From Nocardioides sp. (lineage in GTDB: Bacteria; Actinomycetota; Actinomycetes; Propionibacteriales; Nocardioidaceae), in contig JAHEXO010000062.1 of assembly GCA_023252065.1 (NCBI GenBank), positions 1-8,336 on the forward strand: a stretch of 8,336 bases of DNA. The letters are read 5' to 3'. The stretch's first letter is position 1; each line of letters opens with the position of its first letter. Both the position numbers and the translations under genes were made by a program. A model generated the notes under the pieces. That model searched no databases. It had not been told where the DNA came from and saw only the letters and a list, made by a program, of their open reading frames with translations. Positions 1 to 5,518 of the stretch are shown here, one piece after another.

Positions 1-242
1 TCCGTCAGCGGCGGCTCCTGCTGGAGCATCCCGACTGTGGCTTCGGGGTCGATGATCGCGTCACCGTTGTTGGCGTGCTCGAGCCCGGCCATGATCTTCA
101 GCAGCGTCGACTTGCCCGTGCCGTTGGGCCCGACGACGCCGATCTTGGCGCCGTGCAGGAACGACAGGGTGACGTTGTCGAGGACCACCTTGTCGCCGTG
201 TGCTTTGCGCACGTTGCGCAGGGTGAAGACGTAGTCGGCCAT
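1..242 (-). CDS. ettA: Energy-dependent translational throttle protein EttA (ABC-F ATPase), N-terminal fragment
   Basis: This is the first 80 codons of an ABC-F family ATPase; the rest lies beyond the left edge. ABC-F proteins are soluble tandem-ATPase translation factors that bind the ribosomal E site; EttA gates entry into elongation according to the ATP/ADP ratio. The fragment begins MADYVFTLRNVRKAHGDK and has the first Walker A motif GPNGTGKST at residues 38-46, followed by LKIMAGLE and the EttA-like GMLQQEPPL near residues 71-79. The opening region and the QQEPPL segment match EttA better than Uup or drug-resistance ABC-F members by eye. The ATG at 242-240 is chosen because it fits the family N-terminus. 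No Shine-Dalgarno sequence precedes it; a TAGGGT hexamer lies 8 bases upstream, so the mRNA may be leaderless. It lies 52 bases downstream of ssb on the same strand. Subfamily assignment is fairly sure despite the truncation. Confidence 0.9.
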   Translation of the reverse strand, partial: MADYVFTLRNVRKAHGDKVVLDNVTLSFLHGAKIGVVGPNGTGKSTLLKIMAGLEHANNGDAIIDPEATVGMLQQEPPLT

Positions 243-256
243 GGACCGAAACCCTA
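243..256 (-). promoter_or_regulatory. Putative leaderless promoter -10 element of ettA
   Basis: Reading the minus strand, TAGGGT (251-256) fits the actinobacterial TAnnnT -10 pattern and is followed by 8 bases (TTCGGTCC) and then the ettA ATG. That spacing would place the transcription start at or within a base of the start codon. No AGGAG-like ribosome binding site is present. No convincing -35 hexamer is visible. The call rests on position and motif only. Confidence 0.45.
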
Positions 257-275
257 CGGGTCTCGGGCACGAAAC

Positions 276-287
276 CCCCGATCGGGG
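276..287. repeat. GC palindrome between ssb and ettA
   Basis: CCCCGATCGGGG is a perfect 12-base palindrome 7 bases after the ssb stop codon. As RNA it could form a 4-bp all-GC stem with a GAUC loop, followed on the minus strand by GTTTCGT rather than a long U-tract. It could be a weak attenuator or 3'-end stabilising hairpin for ssb mRNA, or a protein-binding site. The stem is too short to call a terminator. Confidence 0.3.
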
Positions 288-294
288 CGAGGGG

Positions 295-696
295 TCAGGC
301 GGCCTCCGGCTCGGTCGTCTCGGCCGTCTCGGCCGCCTTCTTCCGACGGTGGAACTCCGTGGTGCCGCGGTTGAGGTCGTGTCCGACGAAGGCCGCCTCG
401 ACCTCGAACGTGGTCACCTCGAGGCCGGCCTTGTTGGTCCAGGTGTGGGCACTCAGCTTGCCGTGCACCACCACCGGGTCGCCTCGGCGCAGCGAGGCCG
501 CGCAGTTGTCGCCGAGGGCGCGCCAGGCGTTCACGGAGTACCACTGGGTGTCGCCGTCCTCCCAGGTCTCGGTGCGGCGCTGGTAGCGGCGGGGAGTGCT
601 GGCGACGCGGAACGACGCGACCGGGACGCCGCCGGCGTCGCGGAGGTCGACGTTGCCGCCCAGCCAGCCGGACAGGGTCACGTAGGTCTCGTGCAT
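295..696 (-). CDS. ssb: Single-stranded DNA-binding protein, short form
   Basis: This 133-residue SSB binds single-stranded DNA during replication, repair or recombination, normally as a homotetramer. The OB-fold spans about residues 4-108. The SSB signature is seen as WYSVNAWRALGDNCAASLRRGD (split: WYSVNAW at 52-58, NCAASLRRGD at 64-73) followed by VVVHGKL, and a Trp/Asn-rich strand HTWTNKAG near 84-91. Unlike housekeeping SSBs (about 160-200 residues in actinobacteria) it has almost no linker and ends TTEPEAA, lacking the DDDIPF-like acidic tip that recruits partner proteins. This resembles the secondary SsbB-type paralogue of Streptomyces rather than the essential SsbA; that assignment is inference. 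The start is well supported: AGAGGAG lies 6 bases before the ATG. The next gene on the strand is ettA, 52 bases downstream. Confidence 0.92.
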   Translation of the reverse strand: MHETYVTLSGWLGGNVDLRDAGGVPVASFRVASTPRRYQRRTETWEDGDTQWYSVNAWRALGDNCAASLRRGDPVVVHGKLSAHTWTNKAGLEVTTFEVEAAFVGHDLNRGTTEFHRRKKAAETAETTEPEAA

Positions 697-709
697 GGGT
701 CTCTCCTCT
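697..709 (-). promoter_or_regulatory. Ribosome binding site of ssb
   Basis: AGAGGAG at 703-709 (minus strand), 6 bases before the ATG, is the strongest Shine-Dalgarno sequence in the window. It fixes the ssb start and contrasts with the SD-less starts of ettA, the prsW-like gene and pepP. Confidence 0.75.
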
Positions 710-784
710 GTTCGTCACGGTGTCGTGGGTGTGGGAGAGAGCCTGCGGAGGCGCACCGACGACGAGCGGCCGGTCGACGGGAGG

Positions 785-821
785 CCTGTGGACAAGGGGT
801 GCGGGAGCGCTTCCTGTGGAC
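785..821. repeat. Paired CCTGTGGAC direct repeats, DnaA-box-like, upstream of ssb
   Basis: CCTGTGGAC occurs at 785-793 and again at 813-821, same orientation, 28 bases apart start to start. The first extends to TGTGGACAA (787-795), the reverse complement of TTGTCCACA, which is the DnaA-box form typical of GC-rich actinobacteria. The second reads TGTGGACGG and deviates at the last two positions. They lie 90-130 bases upstream of the ssb start codon. Possible roles are DnaA-mediated control of ssb or DnaA titration; another regulator is equally possible. Repeat identity is seen; function is inferred. Confidence 0.4.
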
Positions 822-860
822 GGTGAACGGGCCCGACGCCGCTCAGCCACAGTTCGGTGG

Positions 861-2516
861 CTAGGTCAGCGCGCGGGCCAGCCCGGCCCGGACCGCGTCG
901 TAGGCCGTGAGCTCGGCCCGGACCGGTGTCACCACGAGCTCGTCGGCCACCTCGGCGATCGCCGACCGGAGCCGGCGGTCGGCGGCGCGGGCTCGCGACC
1001 GGGCGGTGGCGCGCACCAGCAGCCGGCACAGGAGCGAGAGCAGCAACGCCGCCACGATGCCGCCCACGAGAAGGATCACAGGCACCGGGAACCCCGCGAC
1101 GTCAGGGGTGGACGGCCGGTCGACGCCCAGCCACGGGTCGGCCACCAGCACCGCCGACCACACGAGACCGGCCAGGGTGACGATCAGCAGCAGCCACTGC
1201 AGGATCCGCATCAGCCCGGTCCAGGGCGGCAGGCGCTGGACGCCGAGGGGCGTGACGGTGAGCGCCACGTCGAGACGGTCGTTGAGGTCGGGGAGGCGCG
1301 ACACGGACGCTCGTCGTACGGCGTCGGCCCAGGGTCGCGCCAGAGGTGCCGACACCTCGTCGGCCACCGCTCTCACTTCGCCGTCCACCTGCGCGCGCTG
1401 CACCGGGGTCGCCTCCGGCATGGAGGTCCGGCCGCGGCCGGAGAGGCTCTTGGCGGCGGCCCCGAGGTCGAGGTGAAGGCGCTTGAGCGGGTCGGGCCGC
1501 AGCCGCGAGAGCCAGGCGGTCGCCGGCCAACCCGTGGCGCGGTTGGCGCGCACCCGGATCGCCGCGTCGACCGCGTCGACCAGGACCGGTACGCCGGCGG
1601 CGTCGGCGAAGGCCTCCACGAGCCGGTCGACGCGCTCCCCCGAGAGGTCGCGCGGGGTGCCGGTGCCGCTGGCAGCCTGGAGCCGCGTCGCGGCATCGCG
1701 GACGTCGGCCTCGAGGCGCGCCCGGGTGACCTCCTTGGCCCGCACCCGGCGCGCGATCTCGTCACGGAGGGCGTCGATGCCTTCGCCGGTGCGGGCGCTG
1801 GTCGCCAGCACGGGCACGCCGTGCAGCCCGTCGGCGTCGACGAGCCGGCGCACGTCGGCCATCATCGAGTCGCGCCGGTCGACCGGCACCTCGTCGATGT
1901 GGTTGAGCACCACGAGCATGACCTCACGGTGGGAAGCCATCGGCGCGAGGTAACGGTCGTGGACGGCGGCGTCGGCGTACTTCTGCGGGTCGAGCACCCA
2001 CACCATCAGGTCGGTGAGCTCGATCAGCCGGTCGACCTCGAGGTGGTGGGAGACCTCGGTGGAGTCGTGGTCGGGCAGGTCGAGGAGGACGACGCCTTGC
2101 AGCGCCTTGTCCTCCTTGCCGAGGTCGAGCAGTGAGTCGCGCATGATCTGGTGGCGGGGCGCGATGCCGAGGTAGTCCATCAGCTCAGGAGCGCCCTCCT
2201 GACCCCAGACACAGGCGGTGGCCCACGACGTGGTCGGACGGCGTACGCCGACAGAGGCGAGGTCGACGCCGGCCAGCGCGTTGAAGGTCGACGACTTGCC
2301 GGAGCCGGTGGCGCCCGCGAGGGCCACCACGGTGTGCTGGGAGACCAGGCCGAGCCGGTCGGAGACCCGTTGTACGGCGGCCTCGGCGTCGTCGACCACG
2401 CGGTCGTCGAGCCGCCCGCGAGCGGCCGCACCGGCCGCCTGCAGTCCCTCGATCCGCGTCCCGAGATCGGTGCCCCGGGACAGCAGTCGCCGGGCCCCGT
2501 CCACCAAGGAGGTCAT
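861..2516 (-). CDS. Dynamin-like / YfjP-type GTPase with C-terminal membrane anchor
   Basis: This 551-residue protein is a P-loop GTPase fused to a helical stalk and a membrane hairpin. G1 is GATGSGKSS (68-76), the G2 threonine lies in RRPTTSW (92-98), G3 is DLPDHDS (146-152), G4 is NHID (205-208, in place of NKxD) and G5 is TSARTGEG (239-246). Two transmembrane helices follow at about 437-458 and 477-500, separated by a short loop containing DPWLGVDRPSTPD. An Arg-rich segment and a final helix (about 501-551) follow. This layout fits bacterial dynamin-like or YfjP-family GTPases, which act on the inner membrane; Streptomyces DynA/DynB at division septa are the closest functional precedent I can name. 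It is 53 bases downstream of another dynamin-like gene, so probably co-transcribed. The ATG has AAGGGAG just upstream. The exact cellular role is unknown. Confidence 0.82.
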   Translation of the reverse strand: MTSLVDGARRLLSRGTDLGTRIEGLQAAGAAARGRLDDRVVDDAEAAVQRVSDRLGLVSQHTVVALAGATGSGKSSTFNALAGVDLASVGVRRPTTSWATACVWGQEGAPELMDYLGIAPRHQIMRDSLLDLGKEDKALQGVVLLDLPDHDSTEVSHHLEVDRLIELTDLMVWVLDPQKYADAAVHDRYLAPMASHREVMLVVLNHIDEVPVDRRDSMMADVRRLVDADGLHGVPVLATSARTGEGIDALRDEIARRVRAKEVTRARLEADVRDAATRLQAASGTGTPRDLSGERVDRLVEAFADAAGVPVLVDAVDAAIRVRANRATGWPATAWLSRLRPDPLKRLHLDLGAAAKSLSGRGRTSMPEATPVQRAQVDGEVRAVADEVSAPLARPWADAVRRASVSRLPDLNDRLDVALTVTPLGVQRLPPWTGLMRILQWLLLIVTLAGLVWSAVLVADPWLGVDRPSTPDVAGFPVPVILLVGGIVAALLLSLLCRLLVRATARSRARAADRRLRSAIAEVADELVVTPVRAELTAYDAVRAGLARALT

Positions 2517-2561
2517 CGTCTCCCTTTGTCACCACGAGTGAAGAAGTTTCCGCGAAGCCTA
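2517..2561 (-). promoter_or_regulatory. Ribosome binding site and possible internal promoter of the second GTPase gene
   Basis: On the minus strand AAGGGAG (2520-2526) sits just before the ATG and can act as a Shine-Dalgarno sequence. Further up, the 53-base spacer contains TAGGCT (2556-2561), identical to the -10-like hexamers of the divergent promoters at 5455-5460 and 5505-5510. It would give a leader of about 30 bases. No -35 match is visible, so an internal promoter is only a possibility; read-through from the upstream gene is expected. Confidence 0.35.
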
Positions 2562-2569
2562 GTAGTCGG

Positions 2570-4330
2570 TCAGTGCGCGCGACGTGCGACCCGGCCGGTG
2601 TCGGCGTATCGCAGATCATCGACCGCCCGGGCCGCGTTGCGCACCCGGTCGGCCGTCCCGGGCTCGATGCCGAGGCTGGCGAGGAGGTCGAGGTAGCGGT
2701 TGCGCTCCTCGTCGAGGAGCTCGCGCACGCGGACCTCGAGCCTTTGCCGGGCCTGCTCGGCCAGGCTGCGGACGGCCTGGTCGCCGAAGACGGCCTCGAG
2801 CAGCTTCTGCCCGAGCAGCGCGCCGCCCCCCGCGATGCCGAGCTCGGCGCCGGTCACGCCGGCGGTCGAGGCGAACACCACGATCATCAGCGAGACGCTG
2901 AGCCCGTTGACGCCGTAGGCCAGGAATCGCGCGGTCGTGCGCTTGTCCTGACCCTCGGAGCGGACCATCTCGAGCACCTCGAGCTGCCAGTCGCGGACCG
3001 CCCGCTCGGCCTTGCGACGGAGCCCCTTGGATGCCCGGCCGAGGTCTTCCCCGACGTCGGAGAGCAGGCTCTGGCCAGGGGCCAGGCTCTGCCACGACGC
3101 CTCGGCCCGCTCGGCGGCCGCCTCGGCATGCTCGACGATCAGCGTCTCCAGGCTCGACTCGACCGCGACCTGGACCCGCTCGGCCTGCTGGGGCTTGCCC
3201 TTTACCGCGTTGACCATCCGGTCGCGGAGCCAGCCGACCCTGGCCTCGAGCGACTTCAGCAGCTCGCCGGTGCCGACGAACTCCTGCCAGCGCACGAGCA
3301 CCTCACCCCGGAGCAGCGTGCCGTCGGCAGTCGACTCCAGGAGCTTGCGGAGCTCCTCGTCGTACGCCGCGTTCGCGCTGTCGCGGAGCCGCTCGGCCGC
3401 GCCGGACTGCTCGAGACAGGCGTCGGCCACCGTGTGCGCGCGCCGGGTCAGGGTGCGGACGGCGCCCTCGAGCGTCTGCTGCACCATCTGCTGCCGGGCG
3501 TCGACGTCGGCGCCGAGCTCGGAGAGCCAGCGCCGGATCTCGGCGACCTGGCCGGGCGGCAGCATGCCCTGCTCGTCGAGCTCCACCTCGTCGATGGTGA
3601 ACAGCGGGGAGTCCTTGAGGCCGCGCGCGGCCAGCATCCGGGCCAGGTGGGACGCCACGGTGGCCACGGCGTCCTGCGGCGTGCGGTCGAGCACGATCGC
3701 GACGGCGGCCGAGCGCTCGGCGGCCTGGTGCAGGAAGTCCCACGGCACCTGGTCTGCGTAGCGCGCGGCCGAGGTGACGAACAGCCAGAGGTCGGCGGCC
3801 GCGAGCAGCTGGGCCGCAAGCAGGCGGTTGCTCTCCTCGACCGAGTCGATGTCGGGCGCGTCGAGGATCGCCAGCCCCTGCGGGACGACGTCCATGATCA
3901 CGACCTGCAGGGCGCGGGGGTCGTGGGTCGGCCGGGTGACCCGCTCGAGCTCGGGGAGCAGGCGGTCCGCGTGGAACCAGTCGACGTCGGCGGGGTTGCA
4001 GACCAGCACGGGTGACCGCGTCGTCGGCCGAAGCACCCCCGACTCGGTCACCACGGCGCCGACCAGGGAGTTGACCAGGGTCGACTTGCCGGCACCGGTG
4101 GAGCCGCCGACGACCGTCAGGAGCGGCGCCTCGAGGGTGACGATCCGCGGGATGACGTAGTCCTCCAGCTGGGCGACCATCTCGTCGCGGGCGGCGCGGC
4201 TCTCGTCGACGCCCGGCAGGCCCAGCGGCATCGTGGCCCCCTGCAGCGCGGCGCGCAGCCGCACGAGGGAGGTGACCATCTGAGCACCGGTGACGGTGCC
4301 TGTCAGTGGGCCGGACATGGGACCGGTCAT
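2570..4330 (-). CDS. Dynamin-family GTPase with C-terminal hydrophobic segment
   Basis: This 586-residue large GTPase probably binds or remodels the cytoplasmic membrane. G1 is GGSTGAGKST (75-84), the G2 threonine is in RPTTRSP (101-107) and G3 is DAPDIDS (157-163). The expected NKxD is replaced by LDRT (214-217), so guanine specificity is uncertain. A long, charged, helix-rich stalk covers about 260-465. A hydrophobic stretch (about 468-490) and a Gly-rich one (about 494-516) form a likely membrane hairpin, followed by a coiled, Arg/Glu-rich tail to 586. The start is the ATG at 4330-4328, which overlaps the upstream prsW-like stop codon as ATGA; no good Shine-Dalgarno sequence is seen, consistent with translational coupling. 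A longer open frame in this phase runs upstream to 5386 but only reads through the prsW-like gene out of frame. It forms a tandem pair with the GTPase gene downstream. Confidence 0.82.
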   Translation of the reverse strand: MTGPMSGPLTGTVTGAQMVTSLVRLRAALQGATMPLGLPGVDESRAARDEMVAQLEDYVIPRIVTLEAPLLTVVGGSTGAGKSTLVNSLVGAVVTESGVLRPTTRSPVLVCNPADVDWFHADRLLPELERVTRPTHDPRALQVVIMDVVPQGLAILDAPDIDSVEESNRLLAAQLLAAADLWLFVTSAARYADQVPWDFLHQAAERSAAVAIVLDRTPQDAVATVASHLARMLAARGLKDSPLFTIDEVELDEQGMLPPGQVAEIRRWLSELGADVDARQQMVQQTLEGAVRTLTRRAHTVADACLEQSGAAERLRDSANAAYDEELRKLLESTADGTLLRGEVLVRWQEFVGTGELLKSLEARVGWLRDRMVNAVKGKPQQAERVQVAVESSLETLIVEHAEAAAERAEASWQSLAPGQSLLSDVGEDLGRASKGLRRKAERAVRDWQLEVLEMVRSEGQDKRTTARFLAYGVNGLSVSLMIVVFASTAGVTGAELGIAGGGALLGQKLLEAVFGDQAVRSLAEQARQRLEVRVRELLDEERNRYLDLLASLGIEPGTADRVRNAARAVDDLRYADTGRVARRAH

Positions 4331-5448
4331 CGGATGGGTACCACCTGTCCGGGGAATGCGATCGTGGGTCGGAGCCGGCTGATCAGGGCGACGTAGCGCT
4401 GTCCGCGCTCGGCGTAGTCGGGCGGTGGTACGCCGCGCAGGTAGCGGCTGTGCAGGAAGCCCAGCTCGATCACGGCCTGCTGATACTCGCGCATCGCGTG
4501 CTCCCCCTGCGTCCCGGCGGTACGACGAGCGTAGGCGCGGCTGTTGCGGCGAGCCTCGAGGTCGACCACCCAGGCGATGTCGGTGGCCGGGAGGAGCCCG
4601 CGGCGGGCGGCGTCGGCCAGGGAGCCGGCCAGCATCCGGCGCTCGGAGTGGCGCGCCCACAGCGCGAGCCCGACGCCGAGCAGGAAGACCGGCGCCATCA
4701 GGGTCAGGTAGACCAGGACGAAGTTGTCCGGCCAGAAGACCGTCGCCGAGTTCCAGATCGCGTGTGCCACCACGGCGCAGGCGTACCCGAGCAGGGGCGC
4801 GAGGATGCGGGTGGAGCGATTGCGGGAGCTGACCGCGATCCCGACGCCGATGCCGGTGCAGGCCGTGAAGAGCGGGTGGGCGAAGGGACTGACCAGGCAC
4901 CGGAGCACGAAGGTGCCCGTCAGAGCATGCACGCCGCCCGGGCCGACGCCGCCGGAGCCGTCGTAGGCACTGGCGAGGTAGAGGATGTTCTCGGTGAACG
5001 CGAAGCCGACGCCCACCATGCCGGCGTACACGATCCCGTCGAGCACCCCGTCGAGCTCCGAGCGCCGCCACCACAGGAGGAGCAGCAGGAAGAGGCCCTT
5101 GCTGGCCTCCTCCGCCATCGGCGCCCCGACCACCAGCATCGTCTTGTCGGACAGGCCGGCGACGAAGCCGCCGACACCCTCGAGGAGCAGTGCCACCGCC
5201 GTAGCGACGAAGACACCCCAGAGCAGGCCGCCGACCAGGAGATGGCGCGGCTCGGGCTCGTAGCGGTCGAGCCAGAGGAAGCAGGCGACGAGAGGTCCCA
5301 CGGGCACGGCTGCCAGCAGTGCCGCCAGCACGGTGATGCGAGGAGCGCTGGACATCCCCACGATCAACGTCATCGGCACCGCGCACAAGAGCACAGACAC
5401 CGTCACCACGGCTGTGAAGGCAACAGTGCCGCGGGGGGCAGCGGCCAT
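4327..5448 (-). CDS. PrsW-family intramembrane metalloprotease
   Basis: This 373-residue polytopic membrane protein belongs to the PrsW family, relatives of CPBP/CAAX proteases. In Bacillus, PrsW makes the first cut in the anti-sigma factor RsiW; the substrate here is unknown. Family motifs are intact: DRYEPEP (61-67), EEASK (113-117), FTEN (151-154), HPLFTACTG (191-199) and HAIWN (229-233). E113/E114, H191 and H229 are likely metal or catalytic residues. About eight hydrophobic segments lie between residues 9 and 265. A roughly 105-residue soluble Arg-rich C-terminal tail follows, longer than in the compact Bacillus protein. The ATG at 5448-5446 is used because an in-frame TAG lies 12 bases upstream. 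No Shine-Dalgarno sequence is seen; TAGGCT lies 6 bases upstream. It overlaps the dynamin-family gene by 4 bases. The proteolytic family is well supported; the biological target is not. Confidence 0.88.
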   Translation of the reverse strand: MAAAPRGTVAFTAVVTVSVLLCAVPMTLIVGMSSAPRITVLAALLAAVPVGPLVACFLWLDRYEPEPRHLLVGGLLWGVFVATAVALLLEGVGGFVAGLSDKTMLVVGAPMAEEASKGLFLLLLLWWRRSELDGVLDGIVYAGMVGVGFAFTENILYLASAYDGSGGVGPGGVHALTGTFVLRCLVSPFAHPLFTACTGIGVGIAVSSRNRSTRILAPLLGYACAVVAHAIWNSATVFWPDNFVLVYLTLMAPVFLLGVGLALWARHSERRMLAGSLADAARRGLLPATDIAWVVDLEARRNSRAYARRTAGTQGEHAMREYQQAVIELGFLHSRYLRGVPPPDYAERGQRYVALISRLRPTIAFPGQVVPIR

Positions 5449-5460
5449 GCCGGAAGCCTA
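5449..5460 (-). promoter_or_regulatory. Putative leaderless promoter -10 element of the prsW-like gene
   Basis: On the minus strand TAGGCT (5455-5460) is followed by TCCGGC and then the ATG. The 6-base gap places transcription start at or next to the start codon. The T of the hexamer also belongs to the in-frame TAG that blocks any upstream start. No -35 consensus is recognisable. Identity to the pepP hexamer on the other strand supports the call. Confidence 0.5.
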
Positions 5461-5462
5461 TC

Positions 5463-5487
5463 GAAGCGACCCCTTCTCCTTCGCTTC
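5463..5487. promoter_or_regulatory. Inverted repeat in the divergent promoter region, candidate operator
   Basis: GAAGCGA (5463-5469) and TCGCTTC (5481-5487) form a perfect 7-bp inverted repeat with an 11-base spacer. It lies between the two opposed TAGGCT hexamers, touching the expected -35 zone of the prsW-like promoter and about 17 bases upstream of the pepP hexamer. A dimeric regulator bound here could control both directions. No regulator gene is adjacent. It could also be chance in a 69-base region. Confidence 0.35.
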
Positions 5488-5504
5488 CACGCCTGCGGGC
5501 GGCG

Positions 5505-5518
5505 TAGGCTGCGACGCG
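5505..5518 (+). promoter_or_regulatory. Putative leaderless promoter -10 element of pepP
   Basis: TAGGCT (5505-5510) is followed by 7 bases (GCGACGC) and the GTG start codon at 5518. There is no Shine-Dalgarno sequence. A -10 hexamer at this distance from the start is the hallmark of leaderless actinobacterial genes. The -35 region is not recognisable. Confidence 0.5.

Larger units (their letters stand above)
697..860. other. Intergenic region between ssb and the downstream dynamin-like GTPase gene
   Basis: This is the longest non-coding stretch (164 bases). It should hold the ssb promoter, but I find no convincing TAnnnT -10 hexamer with a matching -35. It contains a weak hairpin right after the GTPase stop (847-860, stem CCAC/GTGG, 6-base loop), a GCCT/AGGC hairpin at 741-752, and the repeated CCTGTGGAC elements listed separately. 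Open frames crossing it lack start signals and look like GC-driven artefacts. Confidence 0.5.

Noticed and set aside
785..823. Chromosomal replication origin at the DnaA-like repeats
   Set aside because: Only two boxes, one imperfect, no AT-rich unwinding region, and none of the usual oriC neighbour genes.
847..860. Rho-independent terminator after the second GTPase gene
   Set aside because: The stem is only 4 bp with a 6-base loop and no U-tract follows on the minus strand.
720..2135. 471-residue plus-strand open frame opposite the second GTPase gene
   Set aside because: Low-complexity Arg/Gly/His/Val-rich translation with no domain. It lies antisense to a gene with clear GTPase motifs and is a GC-codon shadow.
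2573..4015. 480-residue plus-strand open frame opposite the first dynamin gene
   Set aside because: The composition is typical of an antisense reading of a GC-rich gene (many Leu/Gly/Arg/Asp/His). No motif or ribosome binding site is seen.
4331..5386. N-terminal extension of the dynamin frame to a 938-residue protein
   Set aside because: The extension is an Arg/Pro/Ala-rich reading of the prsW-like gene in another frame. Family-like sequence starts near the ATGA at 4330.
4306..5517. N-terminal extension of the pepP frame to an 880-residue protein
   Set aside because: It is antisense to the prsW-like gene, whose membrane segments and motifs are intact. The extension has no domain, and the GTG at 5518 has promoter-like sequence just upstream.
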